A stretch of 64,000 nt of DNA from Amycolatopsis nivea (GCF_004522235.1 NZ_SDLT01000007.1:62001-126000), one strand, 5' to 3'. Counted from the first letter of the stretch, positions 1 through 8,707 are shown. Translations and numbers: made by a program. The notes: generated by a model not told the origin, from the letters alone.

Positions 1-25
1 TAATCTGCGGACCAAACGCTCCGTG

Positions 26-197
26 GGGAAGGCCAGCGCCCCCATCGGTCGATGGCCGAGCGCACCCAGGGAACACCAGCCATCCGCCCGCCGAAGACCG
101 ACGTTGACCCGGGGAACGCCAGCGAGCTCAGCCGCCAATGACTGAGAGCATCTCGGGAACACCAGCGCTCCTAGGGACCGCGAGCAGCACCCGCAAG
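26..197. repeat. Degenerate tandem repeat, 43-bp period, about four units
   Basis: The 12-mer GGGAACACCAGC, or a variant with one or two changes, starts at 26, 69, 112 and 155, exactly 43 bp apart. The rest of each unit is poorly conserved, and a weak fifth unit may follow at 198. A period of 43 is not a multiple of three, so the array is unlikely to encode a repeat protein. The rest of 1-501 shows no credible gene. A TACCCT box at 413-418 could be a -10 element for the next gene. Confidence 0.6.
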
Positions 198-501
198 GAA
201 ACAACCCGCCCAGCAACAACGAAGAACCCCGGCCTAGCCATCCCAGCGCACCACTCCGAACAGGACACCCGCCCAAGACGTTGTCCGCCAACCCATTGAT
301 AACCCCCACCACCGGGTTGAAACACGCCACGCATAACTCACCGATTCGATTGACAACCCTTCCGACCCCGGCAGAGGCTGGTCACAAGCTGCCAATGCCC
401 GGTGCGGTCCGGTTACCCTGTCAACGAGCCGAAAACCGCACCGAAAGGCCAACCCCGGCACGAAGCGCCAACCGGTCAACGACTTCCTAGCGAGGAAAAC
501 G

Positions 502-1110
502 ATGTCTCTCGAGCACTCCGCACTGTCCGACGCCAGCCAGGACCGGCGGGTGGCCGCGTTGGAGGAGACTGTCGCGGGGCTGGTTCGGCGGGTCGGGGTG
601 CTCGAGGCCGAGGCGGAGATCCGCCGGGTGCAGGCGCGCTACATGTTCCTCTGCGACACGCCTTGCCCCGAGTTCGGCGTCGGCGGCGACGACGAGCGGA
701 TCGATCTCATCATGGAGCTCTACACCGAGGACGCGGTCTGGGAGGGCGTCGGCGAGTACTACGACGGGCAGTTCGGGCGGGCCGAGGGCGCCGCGGCTAT
801 CCGGGCGCATTTCCAGCGGTTCTGGGGCGAGAAGAAAGACCCCGAACTTCTCCTGAACGCCCATTATCTCACTTCCGAGCAGATCCACGTGGACGGCGAC
901 GAGGCCACCGGACAATGGATCCACATGCAACCGTGGCTGTTCTCCGACGGGAAAGCGCTCCTGCGGTCCAGCCGGTTGAACAACGCGTTCCGCCGCGAAG
1001 GCGACACCTGGCGGATCACCCGCACGCGGACCGAAAACGTCTTCATCGCCCCGCTGCCGGAAGGCTGGGCCAGCGATTATCCCTCGGCCTCGGTGCTGAT
1101 GAAGCCATGA
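502..1110 (+). CDS. iacI: SnoaL/NTF2-like protein, probable IacI of IAA catabolism
   Basis: This 202-aa protein has a short N-terminal coiled segment (about 10-45) and then an NTF2-like SnoaL fold. The segment from IRRVQARYMFLCD to the closing WRITRTRTENVF is typical of the small alpha+beta barrel enzymes and accessory proteins of aromatic and polyketide pathways. No signal peptide is seen. The ATG follows GAGGAAAACG, a good ribosome site. The next gene overlaps it by 4 bp (ATGA), so the two are translationally coupled. The name iacI rests on the complete set of iac homologues around it rather than on a diagnostic motif. Another SnoaL-type function remains possible. Confidence 0.68.
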   Translation: MSLEHSALSDASQDRRVAALEETVAGLVRRVGVLEAEAEIRRVQARYMFLCDTPCPEFGVGGDDERIDLIMELYTEDAVWEGVGEYYDGQFGRAEGAAAIRAHFQRFWGEKKDPELLLNAHYLTSEQIHVDGDEATGQWIHMQPWLFSDGKALLRSSRLNNAFRREGDTWRITRTRTENVFIAPLPEGWASDYPSASVLMKP

Positions 1111-1721
1111 GCGACGACCCGGTCGTGCACGTGGTGGACGACGACGAGGACCTCCGGCAGTCCCTGGTGTTCCTGCTGGAGAGCGTCGGCGTGCAGGCGT
1201 TGACCTATCCGGACGCCCAGACCTTCCTCGACGAATTCGACCCGGCCGAGCCCGCGGTCGTGATCGTCGACGTCCGCATGCCCGCGATCAGCGGTTTTCA
1301 GCTGCAGGAAAACCTCGCGGAAATCGACTGTCCGGCTCCGCTGATCTTCTGTTCCGCGCACGGCGACATTCCGATGTCGGTCCGTGCGCTCACCGCGGGG
1401 GCGGTCGATTTCCTCGAGAAGCCTTACCAGGCCCAGCGCATGGTCGAGGTGGTTCAGACCCAGCTCATCGAGGCGCGCCGCCGGTTCGCGGAGCACGCGG
1501 AGCGGCAGGCGGTCCGGGCCCGGCTCGACACGCTGACCCAGCGCGAGCGCGAGGTGCTGCGGCTGGTGGTCGACGGGATGCCCAGCCAGGCGATCGCGCA
1601 CCGGCTGGGCACCAGCGTCAAAACCGTCGACGTGCATCGGGCGCGGATCAAGGCGAAGACGTCAGCGGACAGCCTCGGGACGCTGGTCCGCGACATCCTC
1701 ACCCATCGCGTCACCGTTTGA
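1107..1721 (+). CDS. iacR2: FixJ/NarL-type response regulator, probable IacR2
   Basis: This is a 204-aa two-component response regulator. The receiver domain (about 5-120) has the acidic pair D11-D12, the predicted phosphoacceptor D55 in VVIVDVRMPA, and the conserved lysine in FLEKPY. The C-terminal LuxR helix-turn-helix (about 140-200) carries LTQREREVLRLVVDG. Its likely partner is the PAS histidine kinase at 3799-5256. In Paraburkholderia an IacS/IacR2 pair accompanies the auxin-degradation genes, and the same pairing is inferred here. The ATG overlaps the stop of the SnoaL gene, which excludes the longer upstream reading. The 3' end overlaps the convergent amidase gene by 11 bp. Confidence 0.8.
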   Translation: MSDDPVVHVVDDDEDLRQSLVFLLESVGVQALTYPDAQTFLDEFDPAEPAVVIVDVRMPAISGFQLQENLAEIDCPAPLIFCSAHGDIPMSVRALTAGAVDFLEKPYQAQRMVEVVQTQLIEARRRFAEHAERQAVRARLDTLTQREREVLRLVVDGMPSQAIAHRLGTSVKTVDVHRARIKAKTSADSLGTLVRDILTHRVTV

Positions 1722-2928
1722 GCGCGGTCTCCGCCCAGCAGCCCGTACCCAGCAGCGCGGCCTCGCCGGAAGCACTGCCGACCAGCTGCAATCCCAGCGG
1801 CAAACCGGCCTCGTCGCGCAGGCCCGGGACGGCGATAACCGGCAGGCCCAGCGCCTGCCACGGGCGGCTGAGCACTGGGTCGCCGGTCGCCGCCAGGCCC
1901 GCGGGGGCCGAGCCGAGCGCGGCTGGGGTGAGGACGGCGTCGTAGCCGGCCACGAGCTCCGCCAGCCGGGCAGCGCCGGAAGCGACGACGTCCAGCGCGG
2001 CCTCGTACTCCGCGCGCGGCATCTCCTCGCCGGTACGCAGCAGTTGCGAGAGAGGGGCGCTGAGACGGTCCGCAGAAGCGAGCTCGACAGAACGTTCGCG
2101 CGCGGCTTCGTAGGCCATCACCACTGGGTGTGCGGCGGTCAAGCCAAGCACCAGAGCGGGGTCCGGGAATTCATCGACAACGGCACCGGCAGCGCGCAGC
2201 AGAGAAACCGCAGTGCCAAGCGCGGTCTGCATTGCTGGGCTCGCGTCAGCCGGGGACCACACCAGCAATCGCGGTGCCGAAGAAGCAGCGACCTCCGGCT
2301 CCCCCGACAGCGCTGACCAGGCCAGGGCCAGATCGGAAACCGTCGCGGTGAACATGCCGTGGCTGTCCAGGCTCGGGCTCAGGCCGGTGACGCCATCGAC
2401 CGGGAACCGGCCCCGGGTCATGACCAGCGACGCGACTCCGCAGAACGCGGCCGGTCGCGTAACCGAGCCAGCGGTCTGCGAGCCCAAAGCCAGCGGGACG
2501 TGTCCAGCAGCAACTGCAGCGGCAGAACCGCTCGAGGAACCGCCTGGGGTGTGGCCGGGTGCCGCGGGATTATCCGTGGGACCGGGTGCGAAGAAAGCGA
2601 ATTCCGTGGTGACCGTCTTGCCGATCGGCACCGCGCCTGCCCGACGCCATTCGCTGACGATCGAAGCGTCCACAGTGGCCGGTGGAGCCTCCGCGCGCAG
2701 GACAGAGCCGCAGCGGGTCGGAAGTCCGGCCAGGTCGATGATGTCCTTGACGCCCAACGGAACTCCGCCCAGCGGCCCCGGCGAAGCAGGCACGTAAGCC
2801 GACGAAACCCAAGCGTCGTAGGAAGCGGCCGCGATCCGCGAGCGGGCCTCCGCCACCGCGGTTTCCGGTGTCGTCCGGCCAGCGGTCAGATCGGCGATCA
2901 GCGCGCGCAGCGACCACGGGCCGGTCAC
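1711..2928 (-). CDS. iacH: Amidase-signature enzyme, probable IacH
   Basis: This 405-aa amidase-signature hydrolase shows the Ser-cisSer-Lys triad: Lys61 in GVPLGVKDI, the serine cluster at 131-133 in GGSSSGSAAAV, and the nucleophile Ser155 in TAGSVTRPA. Amidases of this family hydrolyse amides in the cytoplasm. IacH of Pseudomonas is the amidase of IAA breakdown, presumed to act on a late ring-opened intermediate. The GTG start overlaps the stop of the upstream 85-aa gene (GTGA), so it is co-translated with it. It could be a general amidase, but its position among the iac genes argues for the pathway role. Confidence 0.75.
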   Translation of the reverse strand: MTGPWSLRALIADLTAGRTTPETAVAEARSRIAAASYDAWVSSAYVPASPGPLGGVPLGVKDIIDLAGLPTRCGSVLRAEAPPATVDASIVSEWRRAGAVPIGKTVTTEFAFFAPGPTDNPAAPGHTPGGSSSGSAAAVAAGHVPLALGSQTAGSVTRPAAFCGVASLVMTRGRFPVDGVTGLSPSLDSHGMFTATVSDLALAWSALSGEPEVAASSAPRLLVWSPADASPAMQTALGTAVSLLRAAGAVVDEFPDPALVLGLTAAHPVVMAYEAARERSVELASADRLSAPLSQLLRTGEEMPRAEYEAALDVVASGAARLAELVAGYDAVLTPAALGSAPAGLAATGDPVLSRPWQALGLPVIAVPGLRDEAGLPLGLQLVGSASGEAALLGTGCWAETALKR

Positions 2929-3182
2929 GGCTGGGTCCAGGCGGCGTCGGCGGTCCAGTAGTCCATGCCGCTCGCGCTGACCGCGTGCCGCCAGTCGGAC
3001 GTCCGGCGCAGCAGCGGTTCGACGCGGGCGGTGGCCTCGTCGGCGGCGTCCGGGCCGTCGGCCGGGACCTGCCAGTGCACCCAGTCCAGCTCGCGGCCGT
3101 GCTCGTCGTGCACGAAGAGGTCGACGTGCCGCCAGCCGTAGCCGTGCGTGTCGTTGTAGCAGGTCAGGGTCATCCGGTCCAC
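2925..3182 (-). CDS. Unknown 85-aa protein inside the iac cluster
   Basis: I do not recognise this family. The protein is small, acidic and rich in Trp, His and Asp (YNDTHGYGWRHVDLFVHDE, then LDWVHWQVPAD), with no signal peptide or membrane segment. The GTG start at 3182 is preferred because AGGAGAACCC lies directly upstream; ATG at 3173 would give 82 aa. It begins 13 bp after the flavin reductase and overlaps the amidase by 4 bp. Such tight packing suggests a role in the same pathway, perhaps as an accessory or small-molecule-binding protein. No function can be assigned. Confidence 0.72.
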   Translation of the reverse strand: MDRMTLTCYNDTHGYGWRHVDLFVHDEHGRELDWVHWQVPADGPDAADEATARVEPLLRRTSDWRHAVSASGMDYWTADAAWTQP

Positions 3183-3195
3183 GGGTTCTCCTCGA

Positions 3196-3702
3196 TCAGG
3201 CGCTGAGTGCGGCAAGCCGGTGGAAGCGGCGCTGGAAGTACACCAAAGCACCGCTGTCCGGCGCGGTCAGCACCTTCTCGATCTCGACGAACAGCACCGA
3301 ATGCGATCCGTGCTCCTGTTCGCCGACGATCCGGCCGACCAGCGAGGCCGCCGCGCCGCGCAGGACCGGGGCGTCCTCGCTGTCGAGGTCCCAGCAGTCC
3401 TGGTCGAAGCGTTCGGAGGTCGGCACCTTGGTCGCGCCGGCGAAGTGCATGGCCAGGTCTTCCTGGCCGGGGCCGAGGACGTTGACGCAGACCTGGCCGT
3501 TGCCGACCAGGATCGCGTGCGACCGGCTCGACCGGTTCACGCAGACGAGCACGGTCGGCGGGCTGTCGGTGACCGAGCAGGCCGCGCTCACCGTCATCCC
3601 GGCGAGGCCGTGCGGGCCGGCGGTGGTGACGACGTTGACGGCCGCGGAGAGGTTGGCCATCGCGGTGCGGAATTCGCGCTGGGTCCGGGTCAGCTCGGAC
3701 AC
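3196..3702 (-). CDS. iacG: NAD(P)H:flavin reductase, probable IacG
   Basis: This 168-aa flavin reductase-like (split-barrel FMN-binding) protein has FRTAMANLSAAVNVVTT, GMTVSAACSVTDSPPTVLVCVN and the C-terminal VYFQRRFHRL, typical of HpaC-type reductases. It should use NAD(P)H to make free reduced flavin for a two-component monooxygenase, here most likely IacA (5392-6513). GTG at 3702 is preferred because AGGAGG lies 4 nt upstream; an ATG at 3753 would add 17 residues with no family similarity. It leads a minus-strand set with the 85-aa gene and iacH, and is separated from iacS by 96 bp that may hold its own promoter. Confidence 0.82.
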   Translation of the reverse strand: MSELTRTQREFRTAMANLSAAVNVVTTAGPHGLAGMTVSAACSVTDSPPTVLVCVNRSSRSHAILVGNGQVCVNVLGPGQEDLAMHFAGATKVPTSERFDQDCWDLDSEDAPVLRGAAASLVGRIVGEQEHGSHSVLFVEIEKVLTAPDSGALVYFQRRFHRLAALSA

Positions 3703-3798
3703 GGTGCCTCCTAGGACTGGGGCCGGGACTTCTCTGACCGTACAAAGCCGCACCGGTCCCGGGATATCGAGAACTTCCCCGGCGTAGCTGAAGAATTC

Positions 3799-5256
3799 CT
3801 AACCCGGGCCGGTCGCGGGCAGTGCGAAGCCGAAGCGCGAACCGCCGCCCGCGCGGTGTTCGGCCCAGATCGTCCCGTGCTGGCGGGTGATGATGCGGTG
3901 GCTCAGCGCCAGTCCGATGCCGCTGCCGCGCTCCTTCGCGGTGAACGACTCGTCGAACGGGTTGCGCGGGAAGCCGCGGCCGCGGTCGTCCACGGTGACC
4001 ACGCCGGTGTCGCCGTCGCGGCGCGTGGTGAGCACCAGGCTGCGCCGCTGCGCCGGGCACTGGGCCATTTCCTCGATCGCGTTGAAGCACAGGTTCAGCA
4101 CGACCTGGCCGGTCAGCACGCGTTCGCAGTGCACGGGCACCGCTTCGGCCGACCGGTCGAAGGTCACCTCGATCGCGGCCGGTTCGGCTCGCAACCGCAC
4201 GAAGTACAGGCATTCCTCGACGATCTCGTTGAGGTCGGCGACCTGCTCCACGTGCTCCAGATGCCCGACGAACGCGCGCACGGACGACACGATCTGGCTC
4301 GCCCGCTCGATCTGCCGGACCGCGCTGTCGATGCCGTACACGACCGGCGCGGCATCGAGCGTCCGCGACCGGACACCGGCCAGGAAGTTGCCCGCGGCGG
4401 CGAGCGGCTGGCTCAGCTCGTGCGCGATCGCCATCGCCATGTCGCCCATCGCGGTGTAGCGCGCGAGGTAGTTCTCCCGGTGCAGGTCACGCTCGCGCTG
4501 AACCTCGCCGCGGATGCGTTCGGACACGTCGTGGAGCAGCAGCAGAAACGCGTCTCCACCAGGCTCGCGAAGCCGTTCGACGCTGCCCTCCAGCCACACG
4601 CGACCCTGAATTTCCAGCCGAACTTGAGTGGCCGGCACGGCGCGTTCGCGGACCTCGTCCCAAGTGGCCGGACGGTCGTCGAGACGCAGAGCGGCGTAGT
4701 CGGTCAACCGGCCCAGCGGCTCATCCGGCGTCGCGCCGAACAGCGCGACCGCGGAATCCGTGGCGAACCGCAGCTCGCCCGAGCCGTCGAGCATCAGCGC
4801 GACCGCCGACGTCTGCCGGGCCAGCGCGTCCACCCAGGACGTGGTCAACCGCAGCTCACGCTCGATTTCCTGCTCGCGTTCGATGTCGCGGAACTGCACC
4901 ATCACCGCCGGCCCCTGGGCCAGCTCGACCCGCGTGGCCACCGCGTCCGTCGGGATCACCCGGCCGGATTTCGTGCGGTAGTGCCATTCGATCCGGCTGA
5001 CGCCCTTCTCGACCGCCTCCTGCAGCCACGCCCGCCCGATCACCCGGTCGTATTGCTGCGCGGAGCTGCTCATGTGGTTCGCCTTCAGCGGCCGCAGCTC
5101 GGTGACGCTCCATTCGAGCATCTCGCAGGCAGCCGGATTGGCCCACAGGATGTTCTTCGTCGCGCCGTCGTGCACGAGCACGCACGTGCGGCTGGCGTTG
5201 AGCATCGCGACGAAATCGTGCGTCGTCAGCTCGGGCGCGCGCGGGTCCGCTTCCAT
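3799..5256 (-). CDS. iacS: PAS-domain sensor histidine kinase, probable IacS
   Basis: This 485-aa kinase lacks membrane segments and is predicted to be soluble. It has two PAS-like sensory regions (about 10-130 and 145-245), a HisKA helix with the predicted phosphoacceptor His279 in AIAHELSQPLAA, and an HATPase_c domain ending in ERGSGIGLALSHRII and GGGSRFGFALP. It should autophosphorylate on a cytoplasmic cue, plausibly IAA or a metabolite, and pass phosphate to the FixJ-type regulator at 1107-1721. I chose ATG 5256 because a TACCCT box ends 6 nt upstream, the local leaderless pattern. An upstream start at 5292 would add 12 residues. The gene diverges from iacA. Confidence 0.8.
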   Translation of the reverse strand: MEADPRAPELTTHDFVAMLNASRTCVLVHDGATKNILWANPAACEMLEWSVTELRPLKANHMSSSAQQYDRVIGRAWLQEAVEKGVSRIEWHYRTKSGRVIPTDAVATRVELAQGPAVMVQFRDIEREQEIERELRLTTSWVDALARQTSAVALMLDGSGELRFATDSAVALFGATPDEPLGRLTDYAALRLDDRPATWDEVRERAVPATQVRLEIQGRVWLEGSVERLREPGGDAFLLLLHDVSERIRGEVQRERDLHRENYLARYTAMGDMAMAIAHELSQPLAAAGNFLAGVRSRTLDAAPVVYGIDSAVRQIERASQIVSSVRAFVGHLEHVEQVADLNEIVEECLYFVRLRAEPAAIEVTFDRSAEAVPVHCERVLTGQVVLNLCFNAIEEMAQCPAQRRSLVLTTRRDGDTGVVTVDDRGRGFPRNPFDESFTAKERGSGIGLALSHRIITRQHGTIWAEHRAGGGSRFGFALPATGPG

Positions 5257-5262
5257 CGGCTC

Positions 5263-5268
5263 AGGGTA
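5263..5268 (-). promoter_or_regulatory. Predicted leaderless -10 box of iacS
   Basis: On the minus strand TACCCT is followed by 6 nt and then ATG, so transcription would begin at or next to the start codon. No good -35 hexamer is visible. The region 5293-5391 between iacS and iacA also holds a TACCGT box near 5349 that may serve iacA. Confidence 0.5.
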
Positions 5269-5391
5269 AAGCCCCTGGCTGGCGGCTCGCACTGAAGAAA
5301 TCCCCTACGCCCGCTCAGGCACTACCAATTCCCGCGCGGCGGCGTCCTTCGTACCGTCGGACCGACCGCACCGGCATTCTGAGGAGCAGCG

Positions 5392-6513
5392 ATGAGCGAA
5401 GTCACCATGGAGGAGGTGCTCGCCGAGCTCGCCACGCGCAAGGACGAGTTCCAGCAGCAGCGCTACGTGTCGCGCGACTTCATCGACCGGCTCAAGCAGG
5501 TCGGCGTCTACCGGGCCAGCACGCCCGCGAAGTTCGGCGGCAACCCGCTCCCGCCCGCCGAATTCCTCCGCCTGATCGAGCGGATTTCCACAGTGGACGG
5601 TTCGACCGGCTGGGTCGCCAGCTTCGGCTCGTCGCTGATCTACCTCGCCGCGCTCCCGCTGGACACCCAGGCCGAGCTGTACAAGAACGGTCCGGACGTC
5701 GCGTTCGCCGGCGGGCTTTTCCCGGTCCAGCCGGCCCCGGCGACCGAAACCGGCTTCCGCGTCGACGGCCGGTGGAAGTTCGCCAGCGGCTGCATGGGCG
5801 CGGACATCCTCGGCGTCGGCATCCCCGGCGACGAATCGACCGGCGGGAAACCGCGCACCGCGCTGCTGCGGCCCGACCAGGTCGAGATCGTGCGGGAATG
5901 GGACGTCGTCGGCATGCGCGGCACCGGTTCGTTCGACCTGGTCGTGCGCGACGTCGAGGTCCCGCGCGAGTGGACGTTCATCCGCGGCGGCGCGCCCACC
6001 GTGGACGAGCCGCTCTACCGCTATCCCACAATCGCTTACGCCGCGCAGGTTCTCGCCATCGTCGGCGCGGGCGTCGCACGGGCCGCGCTGGACCACGCCC
6101 GTGAGGTCGGCGCTGGCTACACCGGCGTCACTGGTGCGCCGAAGCTCGCCGACCGCGGCTACTACCGCACCGGGTACGCCGACGCCGAGGCCGCGCTGCG
6201 GTCCGCCCGCGCCTGGTTCTACGAGGTCAGCCACGAGGTCTGGGACACCGTCGTTTCCGGCGACGAGGCCACCGACGAACAGAACGCCCAGCTGCGGCTT
6301 TCGTCCGCGCACTTGGCGAAGACGGCGTCCGAGGTGGTGTCGAAGCTCGTCGAGATTTCCGGCACCGCGCCGATCTACTCGACGCACCCGCTGCGTGGAC
6401 TTCAGGGCGACGCACTGGTACCCAAGCAGCATGCGTTCCTGGGCCCGGCCATCCACGACGCCGCCGGCGCGGTTCTCATGGGACAGCCGCCGACCAGCCC
6501 CGGCTTCCGCTGA
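5392..6513 (+). CDS. iacA: Flavin-dependent monooxygenase (acyl-CoA dehydrogenase fold), probable IacA
   Basis: This 373-aa protein has the acyl-CoA dehydrogenase fold in the form used by group D two-component flavin monooxygenases (HsaA and HpaB relatives): FGGNPLPPAEFLRLIERIS, then STGWVASFG, GRWKFASGCMGADILGVG and WDVVGMRGTGSFDLVV. IacA of Pseudomonas begins IAA degradation by oxygenating the indole ring with reduced flavin from IacG. The ATG at 5392 follows GAGGAG with normal spacing. It heads an operon of six closely spaced plus-strand genes (iacA to iacF) ending at the 10432 terminator. A role on another indole or aromatic acid cannot be ruled out from sequence alone. Confidence 0.82.
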   Translation: MSEVTMEEVLAELATRKDEFQQQRYVSRDFIDRLKQVGVYRASTPAKFGGNPLPPAEFLRLIERISTVDGSTGWVASFGSSLIYLAALPLDTQAELYKNGPDVAFAGGLFPVQPAPATETGFRVDGRWKFASGCMGADILGVGIPGDESTGGKPRTALLRPDQVEIVREWDVVGMRGTGSFDLVVRDVEVPREWTFIRGGAPTVDEPLYRYPTIAYAAQVLAIVGAGVARAALDHAREVGAGYTGVTGAPKLADRGYYRTGYADAEAALRSARAWFYEVSHEVWDTVVSGDEATDEQNAQLRLSSAHLAKTASEVVSKLVEISGTAPIYSTHPLRGLQGDALVPKQHAFLGPAIHDAAGAVLMGQPPTSPGFR

Positions 6514-6545
6514 CCAGCCACCACCACGACGAGGAGTCTCCGACT

Positions 6546-6926
6546 GTGAGCACGCAGCCCCTGCGGGTGCTTTTCTGCATCGGCATCAACCAGAACTTCT
6601 TCGACCTGCCCGCCGACGGCATCACCATCGGCGACGTCTGGCAGTCCTTCGTGTCCATGATGGACCAGCTGAAAGCGTTGCCGGGCATCACGTTCATCGG
6701 CGACATCGACGACGACGCGCACATGGTCGGCCCGTCTGACGGCTGGCCGTGGACCTGCTACATCCTCGCCGACGCCGACAGCCAGGAAACCGTCAAGGCC
6801 GGCTGCAACCTGCTGCGCACCACGGAGGTCGGCAGCAATGGCGTCAAGCTGTGGCGCTTCGCCAAGATCGAAGCCCGGATCGGCCGTCCGCTGACCGTCC
6901 GCGAAGACGTCGACCTGCCCGACTGA
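6546..6926 (+). CDS. iacB: Small conserved protein, probable IacB
   Basis: This 126-aa protein opens with LRVLFCIGINQNFFDL and continues with hydrophobic strands, suggesting a small alpha/beta fold; WPWTCYILADAD lies mid-chain. No catalytic motif, signal peptide or membrane segment is visible. The GTG at 6546 is preceded by GAGGAG. It lies between the monooxygenase and the Rieske oxygenase gene, exactly where iacB occurs in proteobacterial clusters, and is assigned on that basis. The function of IacB is not established; it may be an accessory or isomerising protein. Confidence 0.68.
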   Translation: MSTQPLRVLFCIGINQNFFDLPADGITIGDVWQSFVSMMDQLKALPGITFIGDIDDDAHMVGPSDGWPWTCYILADADSQETVKAGCNLLRTTEVGSNGVKLWRFAKIEARIGRPLTVREDVDLPD

Positions 6927-6939
6927 AATCGGAGACCTC

Positions 6940-8211
6940 ATGACTGAGAACACCGTTGTTCCCGCCGATTTCGCGGAGAGCGACCGCGTAGCCGCCCGGC
7001 TTTACACGGACCCGGAAATCTTCGAACGCGAGATGACGCAGATCTTCGAACGTTCGTGGGTGTGGGTCGCGCACGAAAGCGAATTGGCGCAGCCGGGGAA
7101 CTTCAAATCCACTTACGTCGGCCGTCAGCCGGTAATCGTGACGCGGGATCGCAAGGGCACCCTGCACACGATGCTCAACCGCTGCCGCCACCGTGGTGCG
7201 AGCCTGTGCGAGAAGCCGAGCGGCAAGGCCAACGGCTTCACCTGCCCGTACCACGCCTGGAGCTACGGCCTCGACGGCAAGCTGCGCGGCATCCCCTACC
7301 CGGACGGCTACGAAGGCGTCCTGGAAAAGGGCGAACTGTCGCTGAAGAAACTGCGCACCGAATCGTACGGCGGCATGGTTTTCGCGACCTTCGCCGAGGA
7401 CGGCGAGTCCCTCGAGGACTTCCTGGGCGACGCGAAACTGTGGATCGACCGCTTCATGAAGCAGGGCGGCGGTTACCCGATCAAGGTGCTGGGCAAGCAC
7501 CAGTTCAAGTTCCGCGGCAACTGGAAGATCCAGTTGGAAAACACCACCGACGGTTACCACTTCCCGATCGTGCACCGGTCGTGGATGGCTTCGGTGGACG
7601 CGGAAACCGCCGACATGATGTCGTTCATGACCGATCCGTCGGCGATCACGCATTCGCTCGGCAACGGGCACAGCGTCATGCAGATGGTGCCGGAGCACTC
7701 CGATCTGGACGTCGACGACGGCACCGAGCCGTTGCAGGGCCGGTTCGACCACGTCGTGTCCGAACTGTCGAAGACGCTGGACGAGGCGCAGGTGCGCAAG
7801 GTGGTCCGGGCCATGCACGGCACCGGGTTCAACCTCAACCTGTTCCCGAACGTCTCGATGTCCGCGGCGTTTTTCCGCGTGCTGCGGCCGATTTCGGTCA
7901 ACGAGACGCTGATCGAGCACGTCGCGATCGGTCCCGACGGGCCGCCGGAACTGGACGTGGTCAACCGCGAGCGGCTGCGCATCCACGAACACTTCCAGGG
8001 CCCGTTCGGGTTCGGCACGCCCGACGACGCCGAGGGCTGGGACCGCGTGCAGCGCGGGGCGCACGGCGGCCCGGACCTGCCGATCCTGGTCAACCGCGGG
8101 CTCGCGCGGGAAAAGGCGAGCCCCGAAGGCTGGCCGACCTCGCACGTCACCGACGAAACCGGCATGCGCGCCGCGTACGCCCAGTGGAAGGAGATGATGG
8201 GCGATGACTGA
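6940..8211 (+). CDS. iacC: Rieske ring-hydroxylating oxygenase, large subunit, probable IacC
   Basis: This 423-aa alpha subunit has a Rieske [2Fe-2S] site at C82-x-H84 and C102-x2-H105 (RCRHRG and CPYHAW) and a catalytic domain with mononuclear-iron histidines H207 and H212 in the TTDGYHFPIVH motif; D204 is the likely electron-bridging aspartate. With IacD it should insert both atoms of O2 into the oxidised indole ring, receiving electrons from IacF. The start codon of iacD overlaps its 3' end by 8 bp, so the subunits are co-translated. Family length and all metal ligands are intact. Confidence 0.87.
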   Translation: MTENTVVPADFAESDRVAARLYTDPEIFEREMTQIFERSWVWVAHESELAQPGNFKSTYVGRQPVIVTRDRKGTLHTMLNRCRHRGASLCEKPSGKANGFTCPYHAWSYGLDGKLRGIPYPDGYEGVLEKGELSLKKLRTESYGGMVFATFAEDGESLEDFLGDAKLWIDRFMKQGGGYPIKVLGKHQFKFRGNWKIQLENTTDGYHFPIVHRSWMASVDAETADMMSFMTDPSAITHSLGNGHSVMQMVPEHSDLDVDDGTEPLQGRFDHVVSELSKTLDEAQVRKVVRAMHGTGFNLNLFPNVSMSAAFFRVLRPISVNETLIEHVAIGPDGPPELDVVNRERLRIHEHFQGPFGFGTPDDAEGWDRVQRGAHGGPDLPILVNRGLAREKASPEGWPTSHVTDETGMRAAYAQWKEMMGDD

Positions 8212-8707
8212 GACCATCCCCACCACCGACACGCGGGTCGCGCGCGCCGTCGAGCTGGTCAACCGCGAAGCGGAACTGCTGGACCGCACCGAATACCACG
8301 AGTGGGAAAAGCTGTTCGCCGAAGACGGGATTTACGTCATCCCGATCGACCGGGAAACCGATGATTTCGCCGGTTCGCTGAACATGGTCTACGACGACGC
8401 GCGGATGCGGCAGATGCGCGTCGCGCGGATGACCGAGGGCTACGCGCTCGCCGCCGTCGACTCCGCCCGCACCGTGCGCACGGTGTCGCGCTTCGTGCCG
8501 GAATCCGTTTCGGACGAAGAAGTCGTGCTGCGTTCGGCCCAGATCCTGGTCGCCTACAAGCGCGGCAACCACGACCTGTGGGCGGCGGATCTGGTGCACC
8601 GCATCCGGTTCTCGCCTGACGGTCCCGAAGGCGACCGGATCGCGTTGAAGGTCGTCCGGCTGGTCAACAGCGACGAAGCCGTTCCGGCCGCGGGATTCCT
8701 GCTGTGA
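8204..8707 (+). CDS. iacD: Ring-hydroxylating oxygenase small subunit, probable IacD
   Basis: This 167-aa beta subunit has the SnoaL-like fold of ring-hydroxylating dioxygenases: LVNREAELLDRTEYHEWEKLF, YDDARMRQMRVARM and RTVRTVSRFV. Small subunits are structural partners in an alpha3beta3 oxygenase and usually carry no cofactor. The ATG lies inside the end of iacC, and the GTG of iacE overlaps its own stop (GTGA). The chain is complete, with no missing segment. Confidence 0.84.
   Translation: MTETIPTTDTRVARAVELVNREAELLDRTEYHEWEKLFAEDGIYVIPIDRETDDFAGSLNMVYDDARMRQMRVARMTEGYALAAVDSARTVRTVSRFVPESVSDEEVVLRSAQILVAYKRGNHDLWAADLVHRIRFSPDGPEGDRIALKVVRLVNSDEAVPAAGFLL

Noticed and set aside
26..197. 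CRISPR array as an explanation of the 43-bp repeat
   Set aside because: The conserved core is only 12 bp with no palindromic character, and no cas genes lie nearby.
402..1106. Upstream extension of the response regulator
   Set aside because: The added residues are an out-of-frame reading of the SnoaL-like gene, and the receiver domain begins right after the ATG at 1107.
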